Shown one piece after another: positions 33,558 to 40,726 of a stretch of 40,726 nucleotides of DNA. Each line of letters opens with the position of its first letter. Position 1 is the first letter of the stretch. The stretch covers positions 1-40,726 of the forward strand of contig JAMQPI010000195.1 in NCBI GenBank assembly GCA_023717565.1, read 5' to 3'. The position numbers and the translations under genes are program-made. Source of the DNA: Pyrinomonadaceae bacterium. GTDB lineage: Bacteria > Acidobacteriota > Blastocatellia > Pyrinomonadales > Pyrinomonadaceae. The notes under the pieces were generated by a model. It worked only from the letters and a program-made list of their open reading frames with translations. It ran no database searches and was not told the origin of the DNA.

Positions 33558-35912
33558 GTGAGCGAAACGAACGAAGACAACTTCCTGTTTCTGAATGTCG
33601 ATGGGAAGTGGCCCAATTTCAACCACAAGGGCCTCGAGTTGCGACCGGATGGAGCACTGCAACTCCATTCGTTGCCGTTGCTAATCTCGCCCGCTGAAAC
33701 ATCGTCAACGTCAATACCTGATGGTCCATCAGGCATTGCTGTCGACGTTGACGGCACGATCTATTTTACCGATCCAAAAAACCATCGACTATTTAAGATC
33801 GACGCCTGCGACGATAGCATTTGTCGTTTGTCCTGCATTGGTGGAGAAGGAAGTAAGCCTACTCAACTGAATACACCACGAGGATTGTTGATCCCAGACT
33901 ATCGCCACTCGTTGTTCTTGGCCGACAGTGGAAATCATCGAGTGCAGGTTTTCGATATTGATTCATGGCAGCTTGGCGGAGTCTGGGGACAATCAAGTAT
34001 GGCAGCCGAGCCGCAAGCCTCGTCAGATGCTGGCCGCTTCAATACGCCGTGGTCCCTGGCGGCTGATCATCACGGCAACGTCTATGTAGTTGATTACGAG
34101 AACCGGCGAGTTCAACGGTTCAATCGAACCGGCGACGTCAAACCCTCATTCTGGGAGCAAATGGCCAACGCCAAAATCCTGAAGCGGCCAAGCGGAATAG
34201 CTGTTCACGACGATCAACGCGCACTGCGTATATATGTCATCGACGAGACTCTGCATTCGGTGTTTGTGTTCTACGGTAATGGATCCCCGGTTCTTGGACG
34301 ATCATCCAAGCCCGTATCCATCGGCTCGATGCAGTTAAAGAAACCTATGGGCATAGCCGCAACACGCGACGCCATTTACGTCGGGGATAACGAGCGACAG
34401 CGTGTTCTGAAATTCCGGACCGGTGATTTTGAGTTTATCGGCGAGGCGGTTGGCTATCGTGGTCCTGTGGCAGCCCTTGCACTCGATCGGAAAGGCAATC
34501 TGCTCGTTCATAGTGGTGGTTGTGCTGCTCCCGTTAGGCTGGCAATCGAGAAAGGGTTTCTGACCCGGGGCGTTTTATGGAGCAAAGCAATCAAAGCGAG
34601 CGAGGCTCCGGTCAACTGGCACCGCGTGCAAGCTACGACCAACGCCCTTCCCAGCGGCGCGCACCTGAGGCTGTTTGTTCACACCTCTGATGACAGATCG
34701 GCTCCGCCCGTGGTGAATCCCGATATCGCTGATCCGTTTTCCGATCCGAAATGGCGCCCGCAATCGAGCACACCGGACCCATTCTCAGGCGTCAAGGATC
34801 TATTCATCGGTGGACGGCCGGCAGAGTTTTTGTGGGTTGGCGTTCTGTTCTCTGGCGATGGCAGAAGCACGCCAGTGGTTCCCCAACTGCGCGTCGAGTT
34901 TGACCACCAGACCTACCTCAATCATTTGCCTGCGATCTTTCGCGAGGACATATTCGTTGATAAGAACCATCCGCCTTTGCATGCCGGTATTACTGGGATA
35001 CCCGGAAATGGTTGCGCTAAATCGCTGCTGGGACACATTCCAGACCATCAAATCTGCGTAGCCACCGGCAGTTGCTGTTGCGGTGACTTCCTGCTTCGTT
35101 TCATTTCTTTATTCGAAACATTTTTTACTGAACTGGAAGATCGCATTGCGATACTTTCCCTGCTCTTCGATCCACGGGTGATTCCAAAGGAATTCCTACC
35201 GTGGCTGGCGGGCTGGTTGGCGCTTGACCTGGATGAGGATTGGGACGAGGCGCGGCAGCGACGGCTCATTGCCAAAGCATTCGAGCTCTACGGACGTCGG
35301 GGCACGGTGGAGGGACTGCGTGAATCATTAAGGTTGTTTGCCGGCGTAAACGCAATCATAGAGGAACCAATAATCAATGCGGCGTGGTGGTCACTGCCGG
35401 CTGAGGCCGCGACCTGCAATTGTGGTAAGTCGACTCCTAGAGCGAAGCAGAAACAATGGCAGTCGACTGAGAATTCGATCCTGGGAGTAAACACGATGTT
35501 GGCTCCAGCGCATCCTCAGGGAGCAGTGGTCGGATCAACTGCGACTCTCGATCACTCACACTTAATTACAAACGAGGAATTCGGCGCTCCGCTCTTTGAC
35601 GATGTGGCTCACCAGTTCAGTGTTCAGTTATATCGATCTCAGTTGCAGTGCACTCAAACACTACCCAAAGTCCATGCCGTCATCGAAGCCGAAAAGCCGG
35701 CGCATACCGGCTATCACCTTTGCATAATCGAACCGCACATGCGTGTGCACTTTCAAGCGCGCCTGGGGATCGACACTGTTGTAGCAGGCCCACCGTTGGA
35801 AACGAGATTGCGGGAAGGAATGTCGCTTGGTGGAGACAATCCACTGGCTGGTCAATCGCCAGGAAGCGTCGGCAAGGACAATCGGTTGGGAACGACGACA
35901 AGAGTGGGTTGA
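33558..35912 (+). CDS. NHL-repeat / phage tail protein I fusion
   Basis: 784 residues from GTG 33558. Residues about 53-330 hold NHL-type beta-propeller repeats: GIAVDVDGTIYFTDPKNHRL, GLLIPDYRHSLFLADSGNHR, SLAADHHGNVYVVDYENRR, GIAVHDDQRALRIYVID, GIAATRDAIYVGDNERQR and ALALDRKGNLLVHSGG, about six blades. After a linker the tail protein I-like part begins (about 450-600: TYLNHLPAIFRED, FLPWLAGWLALDLDEDWDEA, LYGRRGTVEGLRESLRLFAG), the baseplate-fibre connector of P2-like tails and eCIS. The remaining C-terminal 180 residues are beta-rich. The propeller could bind sugar or protein on the target, or be a structural collar. Confidence 0.85.
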   Translation: MSETNEDNFLFLNVDGKWPNFNHKGLELRPDGALQLHSLPLLISPAETSSTSIPDGPSGIAVDVDGTIYFTDPKNHRLFKIDACDDSICRLSCIGGEGSKPTQLNTPRGLLIPDYRHSLFLADSGNHRVQVFDIDSWQLGGVWGQSSMAAEPQASSDAGRFNTPWSLAADHHGNVYVVDYENRRVQRFNRTGDVKPSFWEQMANAKILKRPSGIAVHDDQRALRIYVIDETLHSVFVFYGNGSPVLGRSSKPVSIGSMQLKKPMGIAATRDAIYVGDNERQRVLKFRTGDFEFIGEAVGYRGPVAALALDRKGNLLVHSGGCAAPVRLAIEKGFLTRGVLWSKAIKASEAPVNWHRVQATTNALPSGAHLRLFVHTSDDRSAPPVVNPDIADPFSDPKWRPQSSTPDPFSGVKDLFIGGRPAEFLWVGVLFSGDGRSTPVVPQLRVEFDHQTYLNHLPAIFREDIFVDKNHPPLHAGITGIPGNGCAKSLLGHIPDHQICVATGSCCCGDFLLRFISLFETFFTELEDRIAILSLLFDPRVIPKEFLPWLAGWLALDLDEDWDEARQRRLIAKAFELYGRRGTVEGLRESLRLFAGVNAIIEEPIINAAWWSLPAEAATCNCGKSTPRAKQKQWQSTENSILGVNTMLAPAHPQGAVVGSTATLDHSHLITNEEFGAPLFDDVAHQFSVQLYRSQLQCTQTLPKVHAVIEAEKPAHTGYHLCIIEPHMRVHFQARLGIDTVVAGPPLETRLREGMSLGGDNPLAGQSPGSVGKDNRLGTTTRVG

Positions 35913-35958
35913 TCAGATCAACACACAGGAAATTCGAAGCTCACATACGGAGGAAGTG

Positions 35959-36789
35959 ATGTCACATAATTTACAGCGTCATCCGCGGAGTAATCATAAG
36001 GTTCCTGCCGATCTAAAAACACCGGTGCGGAACCACTATTTTTACGGCAAGCTGCTCGACGTCTTTCATCTGGAGTTGGAGCAGGAGTACTTCAACTCCA
36101 AACGTTGGTTGCATAACCGTCTGATAACTGGTCCAGGAGTCGTCTGCGGTTTAAAAGTGGAACTAACCAACGATGAGAAGAGCGTCGTAGTCGAGCCCGG
36201 TTTCGCCATCGATCGATGCGGGCGCGAAATTATTGTGGCCCGCCACTCGAAGCCGTACTTGCTGCCCGAACTCCCACCCTACGAAGCTGATAAAACAAAG
36301 AAGGGTTACGAGGGCGCTGAACAGAAACGGCCGAAACAACCAACCGAACCTGAGCGTCGCTACTACTGCGAGATCCCGTTTGCCCATGTGGTCTTGTGTT
36401 ATCACGAGTGCGAAACCGATCCCATGCCGGCGATGGCCGGAGATTGCGAAACGGTAGCGCTCTGTGCCTCGGGTTCGGTTCGAGAACAGTATTCGATCGA
36501 GATAAGAGATGGTTTCGCGCCGAAGAGGGAGAGTAGTTTTCCTCGCAATATTGTTGATGGGGGAGAAATCAACTACCGGGCTTTGGTGGATTACGTTACT
36601 GGGTCTTGTCGCAACTATCCGGACGATTGCTGCCTCCCTCTTGCAAATATCGAACTAAGTGAAGGCAGTCATGGCTGGGACCCCGAAATAGACAACAGCA
36701 TTCGACCAATCGTCTATACAAATCGGCTGCTCTGGGAGCTCATTAGTTCACTGGCAAGACATGGAGAGGCCGCAGAGACTGAAGTTTGA
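35959..36789 (+). CDS. Baseplate-associated paralogue C (shared N-terminal module)
   Basis: 276 residues from ATG 35959, chosen because of the ribosome site CGGAGGAAG just before; an upstream ATG at 35827 would overlap the previous gene. The module is RNHYFYGKLLDVFHLELEQ, then YFNSKRWLHNRLITGPGVVC, and VEPGFAIDRCGREIIVA. The rest is cysteine-rich (CYHECETDPMPAMAGDCETVALC, in pieces; also CRNYPDDCCLPLANIEL), which might hold metal or disulphides. It is most similar to paralogue D, directly downstream after 13 bases. Function unknown. Confidence 0.72.
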   Translation: MSHNLQRHPRSNHKVPADLKTPVRNHYFYGKLLDVFHLELEQEYFNSKRWLHNRLITGPGVVCGLKVELTNDEKSVVVEPGFAIDRCGREIIVARHSKPYLLPELPPYEADKTKKGYEGAEQKRPKQPTEPERRYYCEIPFAHVVLCYHECETDPMPAMAGDCETVALCASGSVREQYSIEIRDGFAPKRESSFPRNIVDGGEINYRALVDYVTGSCRNYPDDCCLPLANIELSEGSHGWDPEIDNSIRPIVYTNRLLWELISSLARHGEAAETEV

Positions 36790-36802
36790 CAGGAGGAAGC
36801 AG

Positions 36803-37951
36803 ATGAAAACTGAAACAATATGCCGGGAAACGACATGTGGTCCAAGCAGCGGGGAACGGCCTCGTTATTATGCGCGCCAGCTTATAACTTCTGACGACCT
36901 GACGCTGGAACAGGAATATTTTCGTAACCGGCTACGCCTGCACAATCGCATGCTGCACGGGTGGGGAGTGGTCTGCGGTGCGAAAGTTTGCCTGCTCCCA
37001 AAAGCCGGGGAAAACGGCAACGGCAAGCGCTTTGAGCCGTGGATGGTCGTGGTGAAACCAGGATACGCGCTCGATCCGTGTGGCAACGAAATTCATATCG
37101 ATTGTGCGCGCCCAGTCGACTTACGCAAGCGCGATGGTGTGAATGGTGTTACGGGCGAGCCGTGCGTTGAAGCAATGGATCCGTGGTGCGTGGAAGTCTT
37201 CGATGAGCAAGCCGCCGACGAGTTATACGTTGCAGTCAGGTACAAGCAGTATGCAACTCGACCGGTTCGCGTTCAGCCAACGGGCTGTGGTTGCGACGAC
37301 ACGCATTGCGAGAATTCGCGCTGGCGTGATGGTTACGAGATCAGAATTCTCGACTACTGCCCTGACACTCATACCGATCGACCGGATCTTGAAACTTTGG
37401 GCCATGGTCCCAATCCTGAGTGTCCCCCATGTCATCCGGATGATGCCTGGGTCGTTTTGGCTAGAGTCACGGTCGCGGAAGACGGGGCAGTTCAGATCGA
37501 CAACTGCCAGTGCCGCAGACTAGTACTGTCGCTCCAGGACTTCTGGTGGGAATGCGACAATCCCGTACGAGCCACTAAGGTTGCTGAATTTGGGCCCAAC
37601 GAGGAACGGAACAAGTATCTGGATGTATTGGCCGACAAGTTGAAGGAAGAAGCTGAAGCCGAGGGTGTCATTATCGCCTACGTTCCCAAGGTGGGCGACG
37701 CTACTGACTTTTTTGGTGAGGCCAAAAAGTATTTGCAGGAAACGCGTGGCATCCGTGCAGAACGGATCACATTCAGTGAAGGAACACACCGGACGAAGAT
37801 GGTGGTGGAGTTGTGGTTGGTTCCGAAAGGTGCAGAAAAACCAACGCCGTCTGCGGAGGGGACCGTAGTGGAGGATGAGCCGGCAAGCGATGAGACTGAA
37901 CCGGAGCCTCGTGCGAAGCGACCTCGAATAAAGCGGGGGAAGAGCAAGTGA
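36803..37951 (+). CDS. Baseplate-associated paralogue D with C-terminal extension
   Basis: 382 residues from ATG 36803, preceded by AGGAGGAAG; a longer frame from 36761 would overlap paralogue C. The module is RPRYYARQLITSDDLTLEQE, then YFRNRLRLHNRMLHGWGVVCG, and VVKPGYALDPCGNEIHI. The middle has several cysteines (GCGCDDTHC, CPPCHPDDAW, CQCRRL). The last about 90 residues before the tail (LDVLADKLKEEAEAEGVII, RGIRAERITFSEG, VVELWLVPKGAE) resemble a small OmpA-like module I recall from Acidobacteriota proteins; that is from memory and unverified. The tail is highly charged (KRPRIKRGKSK). It is the last gene of the operon. Confidence 0.7.
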   Translation: MKTETICRETTCGPSSGERPRYYARQLITSDDLTLEQEYFRNRLRLHNRMLHGWGVVCGAKVCLLPKAGENGNGKRFEPWMVVVKPGYALDPCGNEIHIDCARPVDLRKRDGVNGVTGEPCVEAMDPWCVEVFDEQAADELYVAVRYKQYATRPVRVQPTGCGCDDTHCENSRWRDGYEIRILDYCPDTHTDRPDLETLGHGPNPECPPCHPDDAWVVLARVTVAEDGAVQIDNCQCRRLVLSLQDFWWECDNPVRATKVAEFGPNEERNKYLDVLADKLKEEAEAEGVIIAYVPKVGDATDFFGEAKKYLQETRGIRAERITFSEGTHRTKMVVELWLVPKGAEKPTPSAEGTVVEDEPASDETEPEPRAKRPRIKRGKSK

Positions 37952-37975
37952 TTCTGGGGACACGGATGTGACGGA

Positions 37976-39364
37976 TTAACTGATGCTGGTCTTGAAGCGG
38001 GCGACGTCGATTTGGTGTTTCTGTATGAGTTGCCAGAAGGCGCGTCGGTTCTTCTGCGCCACTTGAGCCGCGCGGGTGATGTTGCCTTTGCACGCGGAAA
38101 GCAGTCCTTGAATATAGTCGCGCTCAAAACGAGCGATCTCTTTTGCTTTTGCCTCTCGCAGCGACTGTTGCGCTCCACTGCGTCCCGCAGGAGAGACGAG
38201 ATCGTGAGGTTGCAGTACTGAACCTTCGCAAAGCACCACGGCCCTCTCTATCACGTGCTCCAACTCCCGGACGTTGCCCGGCCAATGGTGGACCATCAAT
38301 AACTGCAAAGCTTCCGACGAAAAGTCACAGACATCTTTGTCCAACTCACTTGCGAAACGAGCGAGAAAATGGCGCGCCAGCAGTGGGATGTCTTCTCGCC
38401 TCTCGCGAAGCGGTGGAAGGATGAGTGAGACGATATTCAACCGGTAATAGAGATCCTGTCGCACTTTGCCGTTCGCCACCGCTTCTTCGAGATTGAGATT
38501 GCTCGCCGCGATGATGCGAACGTCTGCGCGTCGAATTTTGGAGGATCCAAGCGGACGGTACTCCTTCTCTTGCAGGAACCGCAGCAGCTTCACCTGAGCA
38601 AACACAGGCAGGCAATCAACCTCATCCAGAAAGAGGGTCCCGCCGTTGGCTTCCTCAATTAGTCCCGTTTGCAACGTGGCCGCGCTGGTAAACGCTCCCC
38701 GCTCGTGACCAAACAGCTCATTCTCCACGAGCTCCGCCGGAATTGCGCCGCAATTGATCGGCATGAACGGCCGGCCCTCGCGCGAGCTGCCGTAGTGAAT
38801 GGCCCGAGCATATAGCTCCTTGCCTGTACCTGTTTCACCCGCGATAAGAACGTTAGCTTCACACTTTGCGATCATCGGGATCTTTCTTAGTTGATCCAAA
38901 AAGACCGGGCTTTCGCCGATCACCTTCTTGATTCCGAAATGAGATCCGTTGAGGGGGCTGGCTTTTGAAGAACTGGCGGTTGGCCTGATCAACTTCAGCG
39001 CGCGTGGCAACACTTCCGAAACTCTGAGTGGCGAAGTGACAAAATCGGACGCGCCGTTCTCCAGCAGCTCAACGAACTGATCCGGTTCACACGTTTTAAG
39101 CACCACGATGATCGGAATGTTCGTTGCGGCACGACCGGCAGCTTTCAGCAGTGTCATCGTCTGCTGCCGCGAGGCGGGGATAACTGTAAAAACCACACCG
39201 GGATTGAACCGTTGAATTGACTTCCCGAGCTCGCGACTCGTATTCAACAGCTCGCCTTCATCGAGCGGATGCACTTCCACGGCGAAGCGAGGTTTGAGTA
39301 TCGCTTCCAATTCGCGGCTCCAGCGGCTGGTGCCGCCGAGCAATAGCGCGCGTTCTAACATCAT
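37976..39364 (-). CDS. Sigma-54-dependent transcriptional activator with pseudo-receiver domain
   Basis: 462 residues. Residues about 5-125 fold like a response-regulator receiver but lack the key residues: the usual phosphorylated aspartate is replaced in FNPGVVFTVIPAS and the usual lysine in SDFVTSPL is serine. The AAA domain (about 145-380) is complete: GETGTGKE at 176-183, GAFTSA at 223-228 in place of the usual GAFTGA, Walker B TLFLDEVD at 243-250, and WPGNVRELEH at 361-370. A Fis-type helix-turn-helix ends the protein (about 412-455: FERDYIQGLL, GNITRAAQVAQKNRRAFWQL). It is convergent with the eCIS operon with 24 bases between. Control of the operon through sigma-54 is plausible but I saw no -24/-12 element. 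ATG occurs twice in a row (39364, 39361). Confidence 0.93.
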   Translation of the reverse strand: MMLERALLLGGTSRWSRELEAILKPRFAVEVHPLDEGELLNTSRELGKSIQRFNPGVVFTVIPASRQQTMTLLKAAGRAATNIPIIVVLKTCEPDQFVELLENGASDFVTSPLRVSEVLPRALKLIRPTASSSKASPLNGSHFGIKKVIGESPVFLDQLRKIPMIAKCEANVLIAGETGTGKELYARAIHYGSSREGRPFMPINCGAIPAELVENELFGHERGAFTSAATLQTGLIEEANGGTLFLDEVDCLPVFAQVKLLRFLQEKEYRPLGSSKIRRADVRIIAASNLNLEEAVANGKVRQDLYYRLNIVSLILPPLRERREDIPLLARHFLARFASELDKDVCDFSSEALQLLMVHHWPGNVRELEHVIERAVVLCEGSVLQPHDLVSPAGRSGAQQSLREAKAKEIARFERDYIQGLLSACKGNITRAAQVAQKNRRAFWQLIQKHQIDVARFKTSIS

Positions 39365-39465
39365 GACGTGAAGGTTCGGCTAGCGAGGTTTCGTTTTCCG
39401 AACGCGAGGTCGAGGCAGAAAGCCTACAAACTAATCGTAGACGCTTTTAGTTACGAGGACTGGGC

Positions 39466-39477
39466 TGTTCATGAACA
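39466..39477. promoter_or_regulatory. Palindromic operator candidate TGTTCATGAACA, copy 1
   Basis: Perfect 12-base palindrome about 102 bases upstream of the activator start codon. Size and symmetry fit a dimeric regulator site; it is the closer of two copies. The binding protein is unknown; autoregulation by the Fis-type HTH is one possibility. Confidence 0.4.
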
Positions 39478-39608
39478 ACTCCTATGACGGGTTAGTGCAA
39501 GCGCATGACGTGAAGGTTCGGCTAGCGAGGTTTCGTTTTCCGAACGCGAGATCGAGACAGGAAAGCCTACAAACCTATCGTAGACGCTTTTAGTTACGAG
39601 GATTGGGC

Positions 39609-39620
39609 TGTTCATGAACA
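39609..39620. promoter_or_regulatory. Palindromic operator candidate TGTTCATGAACA, copy 2
   Basis: Identical palindrome in the second duplicated unit, 143 bases further from the gene. Two equal sites at this distance would suit activator-type upstream binding and looping, but this is inference. Confidence 0.38.
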
Positions 39621-39646
39621 ACTCCTATGACGGGTTAGTGCAAGCG

Positions 39647-40090
39647 CTTGAGATGATTTGATTCTAATTTAGCTAAAAAACATCAAAGATTGTGCCTGAC
39701 GGGCGACCGAGGAGTCAGCGTTGGCAGCATTGGGGGAATTCAACGATTTGCCAAGGATCTAACAACTTGAATTCAAGCGAAATGAGGGAACAGCCGGCCT
39801 CCACGGGTGTTCAGCAATCTGTCGAGGTCGGCAACGATATTACTGTAAGACTTAGAAGTCAATAATTAATTGCCTCTTTGCAATTAATTGCCTCTTTGTT
39901 ACTCAAAGAAAATGTCAGCATGAGAACAATTACCTTGAAAGAGAAACAACCACGGCGATGCGACATAATAACGGGGCTTGATCGCCCATGACCTCTTTCC
40001 TGAAAATGGTACCAACTTAAAATAGAAAAGCGCCGGGCTGACACCTCCATTTATTGGAACATTTCGAGAGTCAAACATCTGGTTCTTGGA
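39647..40090. other. Non-coding, AT-richer region with short direct repeat
   Basis: No gene is supported here. The only clear structure is a 17-base direct repeat (AATTAATTGCCTCTTTG) at 39864-39880 and 39882-39898, separated by one base. The short minus-strand frames in this stretch have no recognisable content. Confidence 0.6.
39864..39898. repeat. Two-copy 17-bp direct repeat
   Basis: AATTAATTGCCTCTTTG occurs at 39864-39880 and again at 39882-39898. Likely a slippage duplication. Confidence 0.8.
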
Positions 40091-40250
40091 TCAGTTCGGG
40101 TTTGTTGCCAACCGGCATTCGCCCGGTGTTTGTTGGCCAAGCAAGCTGGGTAGACGATATTCGTCATAGTCCCGGCGCCTGATCCACGCTTCAATCGTCT
40201 GCCTCGCGTCAGCGAAAAAGAACGAGAAAACAGCACAAGTATCAACCCCT
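40051..40250 (-). pseudogene. Remnant of IS3-type transposase C-terminus
   Basis: Read on the minus strand from about 40230, the frame gives ADARQTIEAW, RDYDEYR and LGQQTPGE, which match the C-terminal end of IS3-family integrase-core transposases (consensus of the kind DAR-IEAWR-DYN--RPHSSLG--TP-EFA). The key RPHSSLG reads RLPSLLG, and two residues are inserted in the AWRRDY part. After TPGE the homology seems to continue in another frame (GWQQTRT), ending near 40051. The remnant is short, broken and not functional. No terminal inverted repeat was found. Confidence 0.65.
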
Positions 40251-40568
40251 AAGGAGTTGAGTGCAGTTGGAAGTTTGCCGAGATTTTGCGCGGAATGAAA
40301 AATCTTGAGACACGATTCGAAGGGCAAATCTCATAGCCTACCAACGAAATCATTAACCTTGGACACTCATTCAGGGCAGACTGTGGGTGCAAAACTCCCA
40401 CGCTCTTACATGTAGTTCGAAGCAATCTAAATAAGCAGCAAAAACAACGATTTCTTCTGCGCTGATTGACCGTACCAGGATCAAATGTGGCGCCCTATGA
40501 TAAGATTCCGTCACAAGTTGGCTCTTAGTTAAAGCTCACAAAGTCTGTAAGTTGTTGATTCTAGACGT
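40251..40568. other. Non-coding stretch upstream of tRNA
   Basis: No gene is seen between the transposase remnant and the tRNA. The tRNA promoter should lie in the last 60 bases, but I can only note an AT-rich stretch (from about 40540, containing TTGTTGATTCTAGA). Confidence 0.5.
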
Positions 40569-40645
40569 GGCGGGGTAGCTCAGCCGGTTAGAGCGTGGGA
40601 TTCATAACCCCAAGGTCGGGAGTTCGAGTCTCCCCCCCGCTACCA
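40569..40645 (+). tRNA. tRNA-Met (CAU)
   Basis: 77 bases with encoded CCA end. The acceptor stem is GGCGGGG (40569-40575) pairing with CCCCGCT (one G-T pair). The D-arm is GCTCAGCCGGTTAGAGC, the anticodon loop is TTCATAA with anticodon CAT, and the T-arm contains GTTCGAGTC. The first pair is G-T, not the C-A mismatch of initiator tRNA, so an elongator Met tRNA is more likely. An Ile tRNA with modified CAT (k2C) cannot be fully excluded. Confidence 0.95.
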
Positions 40646-40726
40646 GTTTATTTCCACTCACCCACCAGCACGAACGGCGCCCAGTAAAAAGGCGCGCTAT
40701 GTCTTTTGCCGGAGATCATTGCGAGC

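Larger units (their letters stand above)
39362..39646. repeat. Tandem duplication of a 142/143-bp unit upstream of the activator
   Basis: Unit 1 is 39362-39503 (142 bp) and unit 2 is 39504-39646 (143 bp). They differ by a few substitutions and one inserted base. Unit 1 starts exactly at the activator's start codon, so its 5' region is present twice. Each unit holds a perfect 12-base palindrome and an imperfect inverted repeat (GTTCGG ... CCGAAC, 39374-39379 and 39398-39403 in unit 1). Confidence 0.93.

Noticed and set aside
34618-34635. Sigma-54-like sequence TGGCACCGCGTGCAA
   Set aside because: Spacing between the GG and GC elements is two bases too short and it lies inside a coding region.
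39859-40050. Minus-strand 63-residue frame
   Set aside because: Contains the 17-bp repeat and repeated EAINCKEAIN at its end; no homology seen, so taken as non-coding.
40677-40695. Hairpin GCGCC/GGCGC after the tRNA as terminator
   Set aside because: Nine-base loop and no T-run after the stem.
1-40726. CRISPR array, phage capsid/terminase or integrase genes
   Set aside because: None found. Absence of head, portal and terminase genes supports an injection system and not a prophage.

Overview
The window carries one nearly complete extracellular contractile injection system (eCIS), a phage-tail-like particle of the Afp/PVC type, with its candidate cargo genes. Many genes overlap or are spaced by a few bases, and everything from about 3.47 kb to 37.95 kb reads on the + strand. 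The organism is most likely a soil Acidobacteriota, perhaps Blastocatellia/Pyrinomonadales. This is inferred from an Oar-type TonB-dependent receptor with an N-terminal carboxypeptidase-regulatory domain and from the general protein style. No rRNA or other taxonomic marker is present.

Layout. (1) 1-3202: a TonB-dependent outer-membrane receptor, probably cut at its 5' end. (2) 3474-16772: the accessory and cargo half. It holds a small winged-helix-like protein, an AAA+ ATPase (Afp15-like), five DUF4157 proteins with different C-termini (two OmpA-like, two gluzincin-like, one unknown), two YkgJ-type cysteine-cluster proteins and a HEAT-repeat protein. (3) 16805-37951: the particle. It holds a DUF4255 tube terminator, sheath, tube, a small zinc-motif chaperone-like protein followed by a DUF6760 frame, a basic protein of unknown function, LysM hub protein, gpD-like hub, gpV-like spike, PAAR tip, gp25, two large J-like baseplate proteins, four paralogous proteins sharing an N-terminal module, and a tail protein I fused to NHL repeats. 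(4) 37976-39364 (- strand): a sigma-54 activator with a degenerate receiver domain, convergent with the operon. (5) 39365-40568: non-coding, with a 142/143-bp tandem duplication just upstream of the activator and an IS3-type transposase remnant. (6) 40569-40645: tRNA-Met(CAU).

Working model. The ATPase and chaperone-like proteins assemble a sheath/tube/baseplate particle. The DUF4157 proteins are loaded as cargo through shared N-terminal motifs, and the sigma-54 activator may control expression. No recognisable tape-measure protein (Afp14) or classical tail fibre (Afp13) was found. The most notable signals are a textbook-looking -1 frameshift heptamer (G GGG GGG followed by UAA) joining the chaperone-like gene to the DUF6760 frame, a shared GNxAVxxLL motif in all five DUF4157 proteins, and a swapped motif order that separates the two zincin-bearing DUF4157 proteins from the other three.
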